Shown one piece after another: positions 1 through 6,772 of a stretch of 11,505 nucleotides of DNA; within the stretch, counting starts at the first letter, position 1; each line of letters begins with the position of its first letter. Origin of the DNA: Spirosoma sp. (lineage in GTDB: Bacteria; Bacteroidota; Bacteroidia; Cytophagales; Spirosomataceae); contig JANXVQ010000322.1 of the NCBI GenBank assembly GCA_025351545.1, positions 1 to 11,505 of the forward strand, written 5' to 3'. The notes under the pieces were generated by a model, which saw only the letters and a list, made by a program, of their open reading frames with translations, ran no database searches and was not told the DNA's origin. The translations under genes were made by a program, and so were the position numbers.

Positions 1-498
1 ACCACCCGGTTGAACGATCAATTCAAGGTCATAGCCGCTGCCAAGAATATTTTTACCCAAAAACCCCTTTGCTGTAGCTTCCGCTATAGCTTTCTCAAGA
101 ATATGGATAACATACATCAATTCACCTCGTACGTAGATGAACGACTTATTTGCCCCCAGCGCAAATGACGAAATAATCATTCCCTCAATAAGCAAGTGAG
201 GTATGTTCTTCATCAGGTAGTGGTCCTTAAATGTACCCGGTTCCGACTCATCGGCGTTGCAGACAAGGTAACGGGGAACGCCTTCCGGCTTAGCCAGAAA
301 GCTCCACTTCATTCCCATCGGGAACCCGGCTCCGCCCCGGCCACGAACGCCGGCTTTCTTTACTTCGTCAACAATGGCCTCGGGAGTCATTGTCTTTATT
401 GCCTTTTCTACGGCTGTGTAGCCGCCCTGCTTCCGGTACACATCGAAGGTCTCAATGCCAGGAACGTTGATATGTTCGGTTAGTATTTTGGTCGCCAT
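1..498 (-). CDS. nuoF: NADH-quinone oxidoreductase subunit F, N-terminal 166 residues (cut by left edge)
   Basis: NuoF is the cytoplasmic flavoprotein of complex I; it binds NADH and FMN and passes electrons to iron-sulfur clusters. The reading frame starts at ATG (498-496) and stays open to base 1, giving 166 residues (MATKILTEHINVPGIETF...). Residues 52-60 hold the glycine-rich nucleotide-binding stretch RGRGGAGFP, followed by MGMKW. Residues 80-91 read CNADESEPGTFK, the conserved FMN-site segment of the 51-kDa family. Full-length members are usually about 430-450 residues, so the part carrying the N3 cluster cysteines lies outside the window. The start is 7 bases after the nuoE stop, so it is in the same operon and probably translationally coupled. 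No Shine-Dalgarno sequence is visible. Identification is firm; only the truncation limits it. Confidence 0.97.
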   Translation of the reverse strand, partial: MATKILTEHINVPGIETFDVYRKQGGYTAVEKAIKTMTPEAIVDEVKKAGVRGRGGAGFPMGMKWSFLAKPEGVPRYLVCNADESEPGTFKDHYLMKNIPHLLIEGMIISSFALGANKSFIYVRGELMYVIHILEKAIAEATAKGFLGKNILGSGYDLELIVQPGG

Positions 499-505
499 GT
501 ATGGG

Positions 506-1009
506 TTATTTCGACAATTCGTCAATAATCTCGTCTACGCGCTCGTTGGTGAGGTGCATGTAATATTTCTCCCGAACCTGAAACACCGGTCCCATTCCGC
601 AAGCTGCCAGACACTCTACTTCTTTGATTGTAAATTGACCATCTACAGTCGTTTGGCCGGTTTCAATGCCGAGCCGCTGTTTCAGGTGTGCATATACTTC
701 CTCACCACCCATCAGGCAACAAGGCCCCGTTCGGCAGTATTCAATAACATGTTTACCGACTGGTTTGAGGTGGTACATGCTATAAAATGAGGCTACCTCA
801 TACACTTCGATAGGCTGAATGTCGAGCATACGGGCTACATAGTCCATTCCTTCCGGACTGGTCCAGCCTTCCTGTTCCTGCAACACATGCAAGAGAGGTA
901 ACAAGGCTGACTTTTGCTTGCCTTCCGGATAACGGGCAATAATTTCCTGCGCTTTCGCAATCCGCTCGGGCGTGAATTGTACGGCAGAGTTATTTGTCTC
1001 GGTTGTCAT
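506..1009 (-). CDS. nuoE: NADH-quinone oxidoreductase subunit E (24-kDa, [2Fe-2S])
   Basis: NuoE partners NuoF in the NADH-dehydrogenase module and carries the N1a [2Fe-2S] cluster on a thioredoxin-like fold. The 167-residue protein has the expected length. An N-terminal helical region (about 12-85) includes the family-typical stretch EVYEVASFYSMY (68-79). The four expected cluster ligands are present as C92-x4-C97 (CRTGPC) and C133-x3-C137 (CLAAC); C98 is an extra cysteine beside the first pair. The ATG start at 1009 lies only 3 bases after the stop of the upstream DUF29 gene, and the stop lies 7 bases before nuoF. This tight packing supports one transcript and translational coupling. Nothing appears truncated or unusual in the protein itself. 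Confidence 0.97.
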   Translation of the reverse strand: MTTETNNSAVQFTPERIAKAQEIIARYPEGKQKSALLPLLHVLQEQEGWTSPEGMDYVARMLDIQPIEVYEVASFYSMYHLKPVGKHVIEYCRTGPCCLMGGEEVYAHLKQRLGIETGQTTVDGQFTIKEVECLAACGMGPVFQVREKYYMHLTNERVDEIIDELSK

Positions 1010-1012
1010 TAT

Positions 1013-1456
1013 TTACAGCAAATATTCGTCGTCAAAAACTTCTTCCCAAGTCAAAGCTGCCGGTTCAAACTTGTCTTTACGCGATAAATTCATCTCAGCT
1101 TTCGCTTCGGCAATAGCATCATCGAATGCCTCTTGCCAGATATTCTCTACGTACTCACTTGTAAATGAGGGCATATACTTTCGTAAATCCCGAATCTCCC
1201 GGCGGGTATTAACTATTGTTCGTACCCAACTGGTCGATCGCTTATCTGCCTGATAACGCCACTTTAATAAGTGCATCATTAATCGGGTAAGCTGGCTATT
1301 CAGTGCCCTGCGTTCAGCGTTAGCCATTGCATTTTGCAGTTCGTCTAATGCTTCCTGAGCTTCTTCGTATTCTTTTTGCTCAAGTAATTTGCGTACTGCA
1401 ATTACTGTATCTAAGTGAGACGTAGCCACTATTTCTTGCCAGTCTATCGTCTTCAT
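1013..1456 (-). CDS. DUF29-family protein of unknown function embedded in the nuo operon
   Basis: This is a small soluble protein of 147 residues, recognised as DUF29 family by pattern. The segment ERRAL (48-52), the stretch LMMHLLKWRYQ (59-69), then R73, SW (76-77) and TI..R matches the DUF29 core (ERRAL.S.L..L..HLLKW.YQ...R..SW..TI...R). It is rich in charged residues and predicted helix, with no signal peptide or membrane segment, and has an acidic C-terminus (WEEVFDDEYLL). No biochemical function is established for the family as far as I know. I chose the ATG at 1456, 20 bases after the nuoD stop. An in-frame TTG at 1480 would overlap the nuoD stop and add eight residues (MIAKTSNC) without family similarity. 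Its stop lies 3 bases before the nuoE ATG, so it is very likely co-transcribed with complex I. A role in complex I assembly or regulation is inference from position only. Confidence 0.87.
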   Translation of the reverse strand: MKTIDWQEIVATSHLDTVIAVRKLLEQKEYEEAQEALDELQNAMANAERRALNSQLTRLMMHLLKWRYQADKRSTSWVRTIVNTRREIRDLRKYMPSFTSEYVENIWQEAFDDAIAEAKAEMNLSRKDKFEPAALTWEEVFDDEYLL

Positions 1457-1476
1457 ACAATTACTTGTTTTTGCGA

Positions 1477-2715
1477 TCAAGCATCCAGCTCACCGGCAAT
1501 GACGTTCATGCTACTCAAAATCACAATGGCATCAGATAGCGTCAGACCTGTACACATTTCGGGATATGCCTGATAATAAATAAAACATGGCCGACGGAAG
1601 TGTAATCGGTATGGAGTTCGTCCACCATCGCTAATGAGATAGAAACCCAGTTCGCCATTGCCACCTTCAACCGCATGATACACTTCGCCAACGGGTGCAT
1701 CAATCTCACCCATCACAATCTTGAAGTGATAAATCAGAGCTTCCATATTTTTATATACTTCCTGTTTTGGAGGTAAATAATATTGAGGAGCATCGGCAAA
1801 GTAGGAGCCTTCGGGAAGATTGTCTATAGCCTGCTGAATAATACGCAGACTCTGTTTCATCTCCTCGTTGCGAACCATGAAACGGTCGTACGTATCACCA
1901 CTTTGTCCGACTGGAATATCGAACTCAAAGTCTTCGTATGATGAGTAGGGGTTCATGACCCGAACATCATAGTCAACACCGGCAGCCCGTAGGTTTGGAC
2001 CGGTGAAGCCGTAACTCAATGCCCGTTCTGCCGAAATGGCGCCGACGTTAACAACGCGATCCATGAAAATTCGGTTGCGGTTAAACAGGCTTTCAAACTC
2101 GGCCAATACCTTTGGGAAACGAATCAGCAATTCTTTAATCTTACGAATGGCTGTTGGGGACAAGTCACGTTCCATACCGCCAATACGACCCATGTTGGTT
2201 GTAAGTCGGGCTCCGCAAACTTCTTCGTAGATTTCGTAAATGTGCTCGCGTTCCTGGTAGATGTACAGGAAACCCGTAAACGCGCCGGTATCTACCCCCA
2301 AAATGCCATTACAAATAAGGTGGTCAGAAATACGGGCCAGCTCCATCATAATAACCCGAATATATTGAGCTCGCTTTGGAACATCAACACCCAGCAATTT
2401 TTCTACTGTCATATGCCATCCCATGTTGTTAATGGGCGACGAACAGTAGTTCATGCGGTCGGTAAGGGTAGTAATCTGATAAAACGGCCGACGTTCGGCA
2501 ATTTTCTCTAACGCTCTGTGGATGTAGCCTATTGTTTGTTCACTCGACACAATTTTCTCTCCGTCCATTTGCAGAACATTCTGAAAAATGCCGTGTGTGG
2601 CGGGGTGAGTTGGGCCGAGGTTAAGCGTCGTCAACTCATTAACGTACTGAATCGGACCATTATCGTTTCGGGCCGGAACGTTCTTCGGGGCTATATCGAG
2701 TTCTTCAGAAACCAT
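1477..2715 (-). CDS. nuoD: NADH-quinone oxidoreductase subunit D (49-kDa, quinone-site subunit)
   Basis: NuoD forms the quinone-binding pocket of complex I together with NuoB. The 412-residue length is normal for an unfused NuoD. Visible family motifs are LNLGPTHPATHG (31-42), TIGYIHRALEKIAE (61-74), the DRMNY segment ending at Y90, GPNLRAAGVDYDVR (239-252) and GELGFYLISDGG (354-365). By alignment with Thermus Nqo4, H41 and Y90 correspond to the quinone-contacting His38 and Tyr87. The C-terminus reads SSMNVIAGELDA, whereas many homologs end GEVDR; here the last residue is Ala. Translation starts at ATG 2715, only five bases after a large inverted repeat that fills the nuoC-nuoD gap, which may affect its expression. 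The downstream gene is the DUF29 protein. Confidence 0.97.
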   Translation of the reverse strand: MVSEELDIAPKNVPARNDNGPIQYVNELTTLNLGPTHPATHGIFQNVLQMDGEKIVSSEQTIGYIHRALEKIAERRPFYQITTLTDRMNYCSSPINNMGWHMTVEKLLGVDVPKRAQYIRVIMMELARISDHLICNGILGVDTGAFTGFLYIYQEREHIYEIYEEVCGARLTTNMGRIGGMERDLSPTAIRKIKELLIRFPKVLAEFESLFNRNRIFMDRVVNVGAISAERALSYGFTGPNLRAAGVDYDVRVMNPYSSYEDFEFDIPVGQSGDTYDRFMVRNEEMKQSLRIIQQAIDNLPEGSYFADAPQYYLPPKQEVYKNMEALIYHFKIVMGEIDAPVGEVYHAVEGGNGELGFYLISDGGRTPYRLHFRRPCFIYYQAYPEMCTGLTLSDAIVILSSMNVIAGELDA

Positions 2716-2720
2716 ATTTT

Positions 2721-2799
2721 AAGAGCGAAAGAGTGAACGAGTAAAAGAGAGCGACTAAGTCGCATTGGACCGGTGATCCGGTTTCACTCTTTCGCTCTT
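2721..2799. repeat. Large inverted repeat with two inner hairpins between nuoC and nuoD
   Basis: Perfect 17-base arms, aagagcgaaagagtgaa (2721-2737) and its exact reverse complement (2783-2799), enclose 45 bases. These hold two further palindromes: gcgactaagtcgc (2751-2763) and accggtgatccggt (2769-2782). As RNA this would fold into a long outer stem with two small hairpins at its head. The arm itself is made of near-repeats of an 8-base unit (GTGAAAGA/GCGAAAGA) read on the minus strand, preceded by another partial copy toward nuoC. The element fills nearly the whole 94-base gap and ends five bases before the nuoD ATG. It may be a dispersed intergenic repeat, an RNA control element, or both. 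It lacks a terminator-type U-run, and the operon must be read through it. Confidence 0.85.
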
Positions 2800-2809
2800 T
2801 CACTATTTG

Positions 2810-3310
2810 TTATCGTCCAAACAGTGCATCAATTTTGTCTTCCCGAGTTGCATCTTCGAGTGGATACTCTCTACGCATCGGGTGGTAATCCATTTCTTCC
2901 ATATTCAGAATCCGGCGCAGATCAGGATGACCGTCGAAGATGACACCAAATAAGTCGAATGTTTCGCGTTCCATCCAGTTTGCACCAGCGAAGAGTGGAA
3001 TCAGGGTTGGAATGTGAATGTCATCCGTAGTCAGGTAGACTTTTATTCGTAACCGGAAATTGTTCGTCAAACTGTGCAGATGATACACAACGCAGAACTC
3101 TTTTCCTTCCGAATCTGGATAATGAACAGCTGTTATATCGGTGAGAAAACCGATTTGTAAAGTCTGATGTTCTTTCAGATATTTTACCAGCGGGAAAATT
3201 TGGTCCCGGCTGGTCGAACATGTTAACAAGTCATACGGATCATCAAAATCCGTAACGGTCTCGCCAAACTTGGTTATTATTATCTGCGCAACTTCTTCGT
3301 TGATCAGCAT
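2810..3310 (-). CDS. nuoC: NADH-quinone oxidoreductase subunit C (30-kDa)
   Basis: NuoC is a peripheral-arm subunit of complex I that packs against NuoD and NuoB; it carries no cofactor. The 166-residue protein ends with the 30-kDa signature: ERETFDLFGVIFDGHPDLRR followed shortly by DYHPMRREYPL. I chose the ATG at 3310 (MLINEEVAQIIITKFG). An in-frame TTG two codons upstream (3316) would only add MK and is less likely. The gene is separate from nuoD, unlike the nuoCD fusion of enterobacteria. It lies 47 bases after nuoB and 94 bases before nuoD; both gaps contain inverted repeats. The family is certain. Confidence 0.96.
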   Translation of the reverse strand: MLINEEVAQIIITKFGETVTDFDDPYDLLTCSTSRDQIFPLVKYLKEHQTLQIGFLTDITAVHYPDSEGKEFCVVYHLHSLTNNFRLRIKVYLTTDDIHIPTLIPLFAGANWMERETFDLFGVIFDGHPDLRRILNMEEMDYHPMRREYPLEDATREDKIDALFGR

Positions 3311-3333
3311 TTTCAATTAGTGAATGGATGAAG

Positions 3334-3355
3334 GAGACGCGAACGTTTACGTCTC
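3334..3355. repeat. Short imperfect palindrome in the nuoB-nuoC gap
   Basis: The 22-base sequence has 6-base arms gagacg (3334-3339) and cgtctc (3350-3355). Between them lies the self-complementary aacgtt (3342-3347), flanked on each side by one mismatched dinucleotide. On the minus strand it begins two bases after the nuoB stop codon and reads GAGACGTAAACGTTCGCGTC plus two bases. It resembles the intergenic GTAGAGACG...CGTCTC palindromes I associate with dispersed repeats in Bacteroidota and cyanobacteria, but genome-wide copy number cannot be seen here. There is no U-run, so it is unlikely to be an efficient intrinsic terminator. Confidence 0.6.
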
Positions 3356-3357
3356 TA

Positions 3358-3903
3358 CTATTGAATGCTATACGAATTCAGCAGTTTCTGATATTCGTCT
3401 GTATTCCGACGGCGCAATAATTCATTTTTAGCCAGTTCCTGGACCTGCATTACACCATCCAAAATTTGCTCGGGTCGCGGGGGGCAACCTGGAACATATA
3501 CATCGACCGGAATAATACGATCGATTCCTTGTAGAACACTGTATGTATCAAAAATCCCACCACTCGATGCACAGGCACCAATGGCAATAACCCAGCGAGG
3601 TTCGGCCATTTGCAGGTAAACCTGTTTTACAATCGGTCCCATCTTTTTGGCGATTGTTCCGGCTACAAGAAGCATATCGGCTTGGCGCGGTGAAAAACTT
3701 GGCCTTTCTGAACCGAAGCGTGCCAAATCATAATGCGAAGCCATAGTTGACATGAACTCGATGCCGCAACAGGAAGTTGCAAATGGTAATGGCCAGAGCG
3801 AGTTTGCCCTGGCTAATCCAATAATTTTATCGAATGAAGTAGCCGAAAAACCTGGGCCATCGTAACTCGCAGGGGCTTCGGCCAGTTTAAGATCAGTTGC
3901 CAT
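3358..3903 (-). CDS. nuoB: NADH-quinone oxidoreductase subunit B (N2 [4Fe-4S] subunit)
   Basis: NuoB carries cluster N2, the last iron-sulfur centre before quinone, and forms the quinone site with NuoD. The 181-residue protein has the four expected ligands: the adjacent pair C45-C46 (SCCGIEF), C111 (GACASSGG) and C140 (VPGCPPRPE). The stretches MASHYDLARFGSERPSFSPR (54-73) and QADMLLVAGTI (74-84) are typical of the 20-kDa subunit. The start is ATG at 3903 and the stop is TAG. It lies 61 bases after nuoA. That gap holds only a weak 6-base inverted repeat (3908-3913 with 3927-3932), and I see no separate promoter there, so it is probably read from the nuoA promoter. Confidence 0.97.
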   Translation of the reverse strand: MATDLKLAEAPASYDGPGFSATSFDKIIGLARANSLWPLPFATSCCGIEFMSTMASHYDLARFGSERPSFSPRQADMLLVAGTIAKKMGPIVKQVYLQMAEPRWVIAIGACASSGGIFDTYSVLQGIDRIIPVDVYVPGCPPRPEQILDGVMQVQELAKNELLRRRNTDEYQKLLNSYSIQ

Positions 3904-3964
3904 AAAACGTTGTGTTGCTTACTATAACAACGAATAAATATGCTCTAAAATTCATTAAAAAAGC

Positions 3965-4336
3965 TTATTCCCAGTTCAATACTCCCTTGCGGATAACATA
4001 GTAGAAACCAGCCAGGAGTAGTCCCATAAATAGGACCATTTCAATGAAGCCAGTCATCCCCAGCCCTTTGAAATTGACCGCCCAGGGATATAAAAAGATT
4101 ACTTCTACATCGAACAAAACGAAGAGTATGGCAATCAAAAAATATTTGATAGAAATAGGCGTACGGGCATCACCCTGAACAGGAATACCGCACTCGAATG
4201 GATCATCCTTTTTCTGACTGTGCCGTTTGGGTCCAATAGAATGGGTTACAATCATCGTTGTAATGATGAAACCAAGCGCCAAACCCAATTGGATTAGTAC
4301 CGGCAAATAATCGGCCGGGATGTAAGTTGCATTCAT
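3965..4336 (-). CDS. nuoA: NADH-quinone oxidoreductase subunit A (membrane subunit)
   Basis: NuoA is a small membrane subunit of complex I at the joint between the two arms, near the quinone channel. With the ATG at 4336 it has 123 residues and three predicted membrane helices (about 11-31, 64-87 and 95-115). Conserved features are the loop segment DPFECGIP (45-52), SIKYFLIAILFVLFDVEVIF (62-81) and the terminal RKGVLNWE. An in-frame ATG at 4390 would add 18 mostly hydrophobic residues (MGLLVLSLPLPLSSQLSI); I preferred the downstream start because it matches the usual family length and N-terminus. This is the first gene of the nuo operon, about 90 bases downstream of a good Bacteroidota-type promoter. 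Confidence 0.95.
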   Translation of the reverse strand: MNATYIPADYLPVLIQLGLALGFIITTMIVTHSIGPKRHSQKKDDPFECGIPVQGDARTPISIKYFLIAILFVLFDVEVIFLYPWAVNFKGLGMTGFIEMVLFMGLLLAGFYYVIRKGVLNWE

Positions 4337-4424
4337 AATTGACAGTTGACTGGATAAGGGCAAAGGTAGCGATAAAACCAATAAGCCCATTTATTTACGC
4401 GTAAGCGTTACACCGACTATCCTC

Positions 4425-4455
4425 CAAAGATAAGCTACAAGTATTGTTTTATCAA
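4425..4455 (-). promoter_or_regulatory. Predicted promoter of the nuo operon (Bacteroidota sigma type)
   Basis: Reading the minus strand, a TTG at 4455-4453 is followed by 20 bases and then TATCTTTG at 4432-4425. This is an exact match to the Bacteroidota -7 consensus TAnnTTTG with a -33 TTG at the expected distance. Transcription would start near 4420, leaving a leader of roughly 85 bases before the nuoA ATG at 4336. It sits just downstream of the terminator that closes the preceding esterase gene, the arrangement expected of a new transcription unit. The start site is not proven. Confidence 0.65.
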
Positions 4456-4486
4456 CCTCAGATAAATAGGTTAAAGAAGCTAAAAC

Positions 4487-4522
4487 AGCGAAAGCCATTT
4501 CTTTTAAGAAATGGCTTTCGCT
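4487..4522 (-). terminator. Rho-independent terminator after the 726-residue esterase gene
   Basis: Perfect 17-base arms, agcgaaagccatttctt (4487-4503) and aagaaatggctttcgct (4506-4522), are separated by two bases. A realistic RNA hairpin would have about 15 pairs and a 6-base loop. In the minus direction it starts about 20 bases after the esterase stop codon (4543) and is followed by GTTTTAG, a short, imperfect U-rich run. It separates the esterase unit from the nuo promoter. Confidence 0.8.
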
Positions 4523-4542
4523 CATAAACAAGATAAAGATGG

Positions 4543-6723
4543 TTAACGATCAATAATAACACGTCGGGATATGTCGAAGCCAGCTGAACGCACCCGGATA
4601 AGATAAACCCCCTGAGACAAGCCCGAAAGGTCAATCGCTTTGCGTTCATTTAGCAAAGGAATCTGGCTTGAAAAAATTTGTTGGCCATTAAGAGAGAATA
4701 TACCAACGTTTGCATTTGTAAGGTCTTCAATGGTTTCAATTGTGACTGAGCCGGTGGTCGACGGATTCGGATAAACACTCAAGCCACCATTCGACCTGTC
4801 GAATGTGAACGCTTTGGGAAGGCTATAATCTGAGTAGCAGGTGAGGTTGGGCGCATTTGCAAGCGTGTACGTTGTTCTTGTGCGAGCTGAATAATTAGCC
4901 GAAACGATTACTTTCACTACTGCGCCATATTGCGGAATCACTTCTGCGGCCCGTCGCCAGTCGAATAAATCAGGCTGTCCACCCGTTGGTGTTGGCAAAA
5001 CTGCCTGTAAACTATAGGCACCAATTTGCTCGATAGTTGGCGTTGGCACTTTGGGTCGTACCGTTAAATTTATGCTGGTAACCTGAGCTGATTCACACCC
5101 ATATACGTTTACTGCCTGTAATGAATATGTCCCTTCTTTGCTCAACGTGATGGCTTTACTAATTGTATTCGTTGTGCTCAAACTCCAGACCCCTGTGCTA
5201 TTTACTGATGTATTAGCAATTAAAGATAGAGTCGAGTCGGCGCAAATCTGCTGCTGGTTATCAATTACTTTACCCGGCAGACTGGCCAGAGAAATAGTTG
5301 GCGCTGCTGGTTGGATCGGAGCTTGTACATCAAGTGCCGGCGACAGATAGGTATTACCTATATTATCTTTCAGTGTAGCTCGATAGAACCCTGGTTGATT
5401 AACGGTAATGTTCTGAGTTGTCTGCCCTGAACTCCAGGTATATGATTTATATAAACTGGATATACCCAGCGTTATACTATTACCTGCTGGTCCGCAAGTA
5501 ACATTAATAGTCGGTTGCGGGAGGGGCGGAAGCGGACGAGAGCTAGAAAAGAAAATAGGATTAAGACTCTCATACCAAGCCTGACCTAAGTCATTCAACC
5601 CTTTATCTCCTGGGTTATTGGTGGCTCTGTTGCCAAAATGCACATCATCGAAGCGTGGAATCTGGATATTGTCAGTAAATGGGCCAGCAAAAACATTGTT
5701 ATTGTATGTATTAATTACGTCGTTTTGCGCCTGAATAATATCCTGACTAACCTGAAAGTTACTATAAGATGATCTGGCCAGTACCCAGGCTGGATAACGC
5801 TGGGTATCGGCCCGGGTTTTATTTACTAAATACTGCATCTCAGCTGCATAAGCCTTTCGGGTAGAATGCAACGGTGAATTATCAGTTTCACCCTGTTGCC
5901 ATAACACAGCCCGCAAACCCTGAAGTGAGCAATAGTAACGAAGAGCAATCACCAAATTAGCATAAGGCATACCAATGGGAAAATTTTCGTTTGGCGTGCC
6001 CAGAGCAAAAATGTTCTTTGTAATTTGTCCGTCAGCAGATTCACGCCAGTTTTTAATACTTGTAGCCGCCCATGCAGTATTGATAAATAAGACAGGAACA
6101 TTGTATTGCTTCACGAGTAAATCACCTAAATATCCCCAGCACCAGGCACTCTGACCGCGCGGTCCAATTAGTGAAGTAGCGGATAACTGTTGAAAAGTAG
6201 GAGCTGGCGGATCAGCCAGAGAGTTTGCTGTGCTGTTATCATACGTTACGCAATTGACCCGATCATCAGTGGCACCTACAGCACCGTAATTCTGGAAACC
6301 CTGCGCGTTTGATTGCCCAGTTATGATAAATACTTCGCCAATACCAATTTTTCGGATCACATCACCGCCAATGGATACGCCCCCCACAAAAGCCTGAACT
6401 TCGAGCCGATACCAACCGCCTTTTGCCCGTAAAGAGCCCTGGAAAATTCCACCTTGTGGATTTCGCTGAATAGTGGTCCAGTTAGTATTCAGGCCTTGTC
6501 CAGTCTCTTCTGCCTGCACACGGGCCCGGACGCTATCAACTGGTTGGTATAAACTACCTGATAAATAAATGGTGCTGGTATTGTCGTTCTCACGCTGAAA
6601 AATTGCCCGGCTTTCGGGATATGTAATTTTGAGTACTTGTGAGGCATTTTGAGCTGATACTTGCATACTGATGCTTATCAAACCGAATGCCAACAAGTGT
6701 ACTGGAAAATAACGATTGCTCAT
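4543..6723 (-). CDS. Secreted SGNH/sialate O-acetylesterase-like protein with T9SS type A sorting domain (726 residues)
   Basis: This is probably a secreted or surface carbohydrate (acetyl)esterase; the substrate is unknown. Residues 1-24 form a Sec signal peptide with likely cleavage after VSA. Residues 27-118 form a beta-rich domain shared with the neighbouring paralog. Residues about 127-390 match the SGNH/sialate O-acetylesterase type: nucleophile block GQSNAQG with S138, WQQGETD (275-281), and DDVH with D359 and H362 as the likely rest of the triad. Two Ig/PKD-like domains follow (about 402-469 and 472-557), then a divergent one (558-643). The C-terminus (about 647-726), beginning LSVYPNPS and ending SRRVIIDR, is a T9SS type A domain, so the protein is expected to cross the outer membrane by type IX secretion. 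It ends at a strong terminator and lies 182 bases after the 989-residue paralog. Xylan or other glycan deacetylation is possible; the exact substrate cannot be read from sequence. Confidence 0.88.
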   Translation of the reverse strand: MSNRYFPVHLLAFGLISISMQVSAQNASQVLKITYPESRAIFQRENDNTSTIYLSGSLYQPVDSVRARVQAEETGQGLNTNWTTIQRNPQGGIFQGSLRAKGGWYRLEVQAFVGGVSIGGDVIRKIGIGEVFIITGQSNAQGFQNYGAVGATDDRVNCVTYDNSTANSLADPPAPTFQQLSATSLIGPRGQSAWCWGYLGDLLVKQYNVPVLFINTAWAATSIKNWRESADGQITKNIFALGTPNENFPIGMPYANLVIALRYYCSLQGLRAVLWQQGETDNSPLHSTRKAYAAEMQYLVNKTRADTQRYPAWVLARSSYSNFQVSQDIIQAQNDVINTYNNNVFAGPFTDNIQIPRFDDVHFGNRATNNPGDKGLNDLGQAWYESLNPIFFSSSRPLPPLPQPTINVTCGPAGNSITLGISSLYKSYTWSSGQTTQNITVNQPGFYRATLKDNIGNTYLSPALDVQAPIQPAAPTISLASLPGKVIDNQQQICADSTLSLIANTSVNSTGVWSLSTTNTISKAITLSKEGTYSLQAVNVYGCESAQVTSINLTVRPKVPTPTIEQIGAYSLQAVLPTPTGGQPDLFDWRRAAEVIPQYGAVVKVIVSANYSARTRTTYTLANAPNLTCYSDYSLPKAFTFDRSNGGLSVYPNPSTTGSVTIETIEDLTNANVGIFSLNGQQIFSSQIPLLNERKAIDLSGLSQGVYLIRVRSAGFDISRRVIIDR

Positions 6724-6772
6724 TTTTTGTCTTTCAATAACACCCTTTTTATCCTACTATCTGTGGCGGGCA

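Noticed and set aside
196..790. Plus-strand open frames of 95 and 111 codons at the left edge
   Set aside because: They lie antisense to nuoF and nuoE, whose proteins show full family motifs; the plus-strand translations resemble no known family.
1457..1480. TTG start at 1480 for the DUF29 gene, overlapping the nuoD stop
   Set aside because: The extra eight residues have no family similarity and the ATG at 1456 gives the expected N-terminus, although the overlap would fit translational coupling.
3908..3932. 6-base inverted repeat (cgttgt / acaacg) just upstream of nuoB
   Set aside because: The arms are short, the 13-base loop is long and there is no U-run; it is compatible with chance and not supported as a terminator or operator.
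4361..4368. Second TAnnTTTG match (TACCTTTG on the minus strand) closer to nuoA
   Set aside because: There is no TTG at the expected -33 distance, and it would leave a leader of only about 20 bases; the match at 4425-4455 has both elements.
4337..4390. Upstream ATG at 4390 for nuoA
   Set aside because: It adds 18 hydrophobic residues beyond the usual NuoA N-terminus; the 123-residue form fits family length better. It cannot be excluded, because the predicted transcript would include it.
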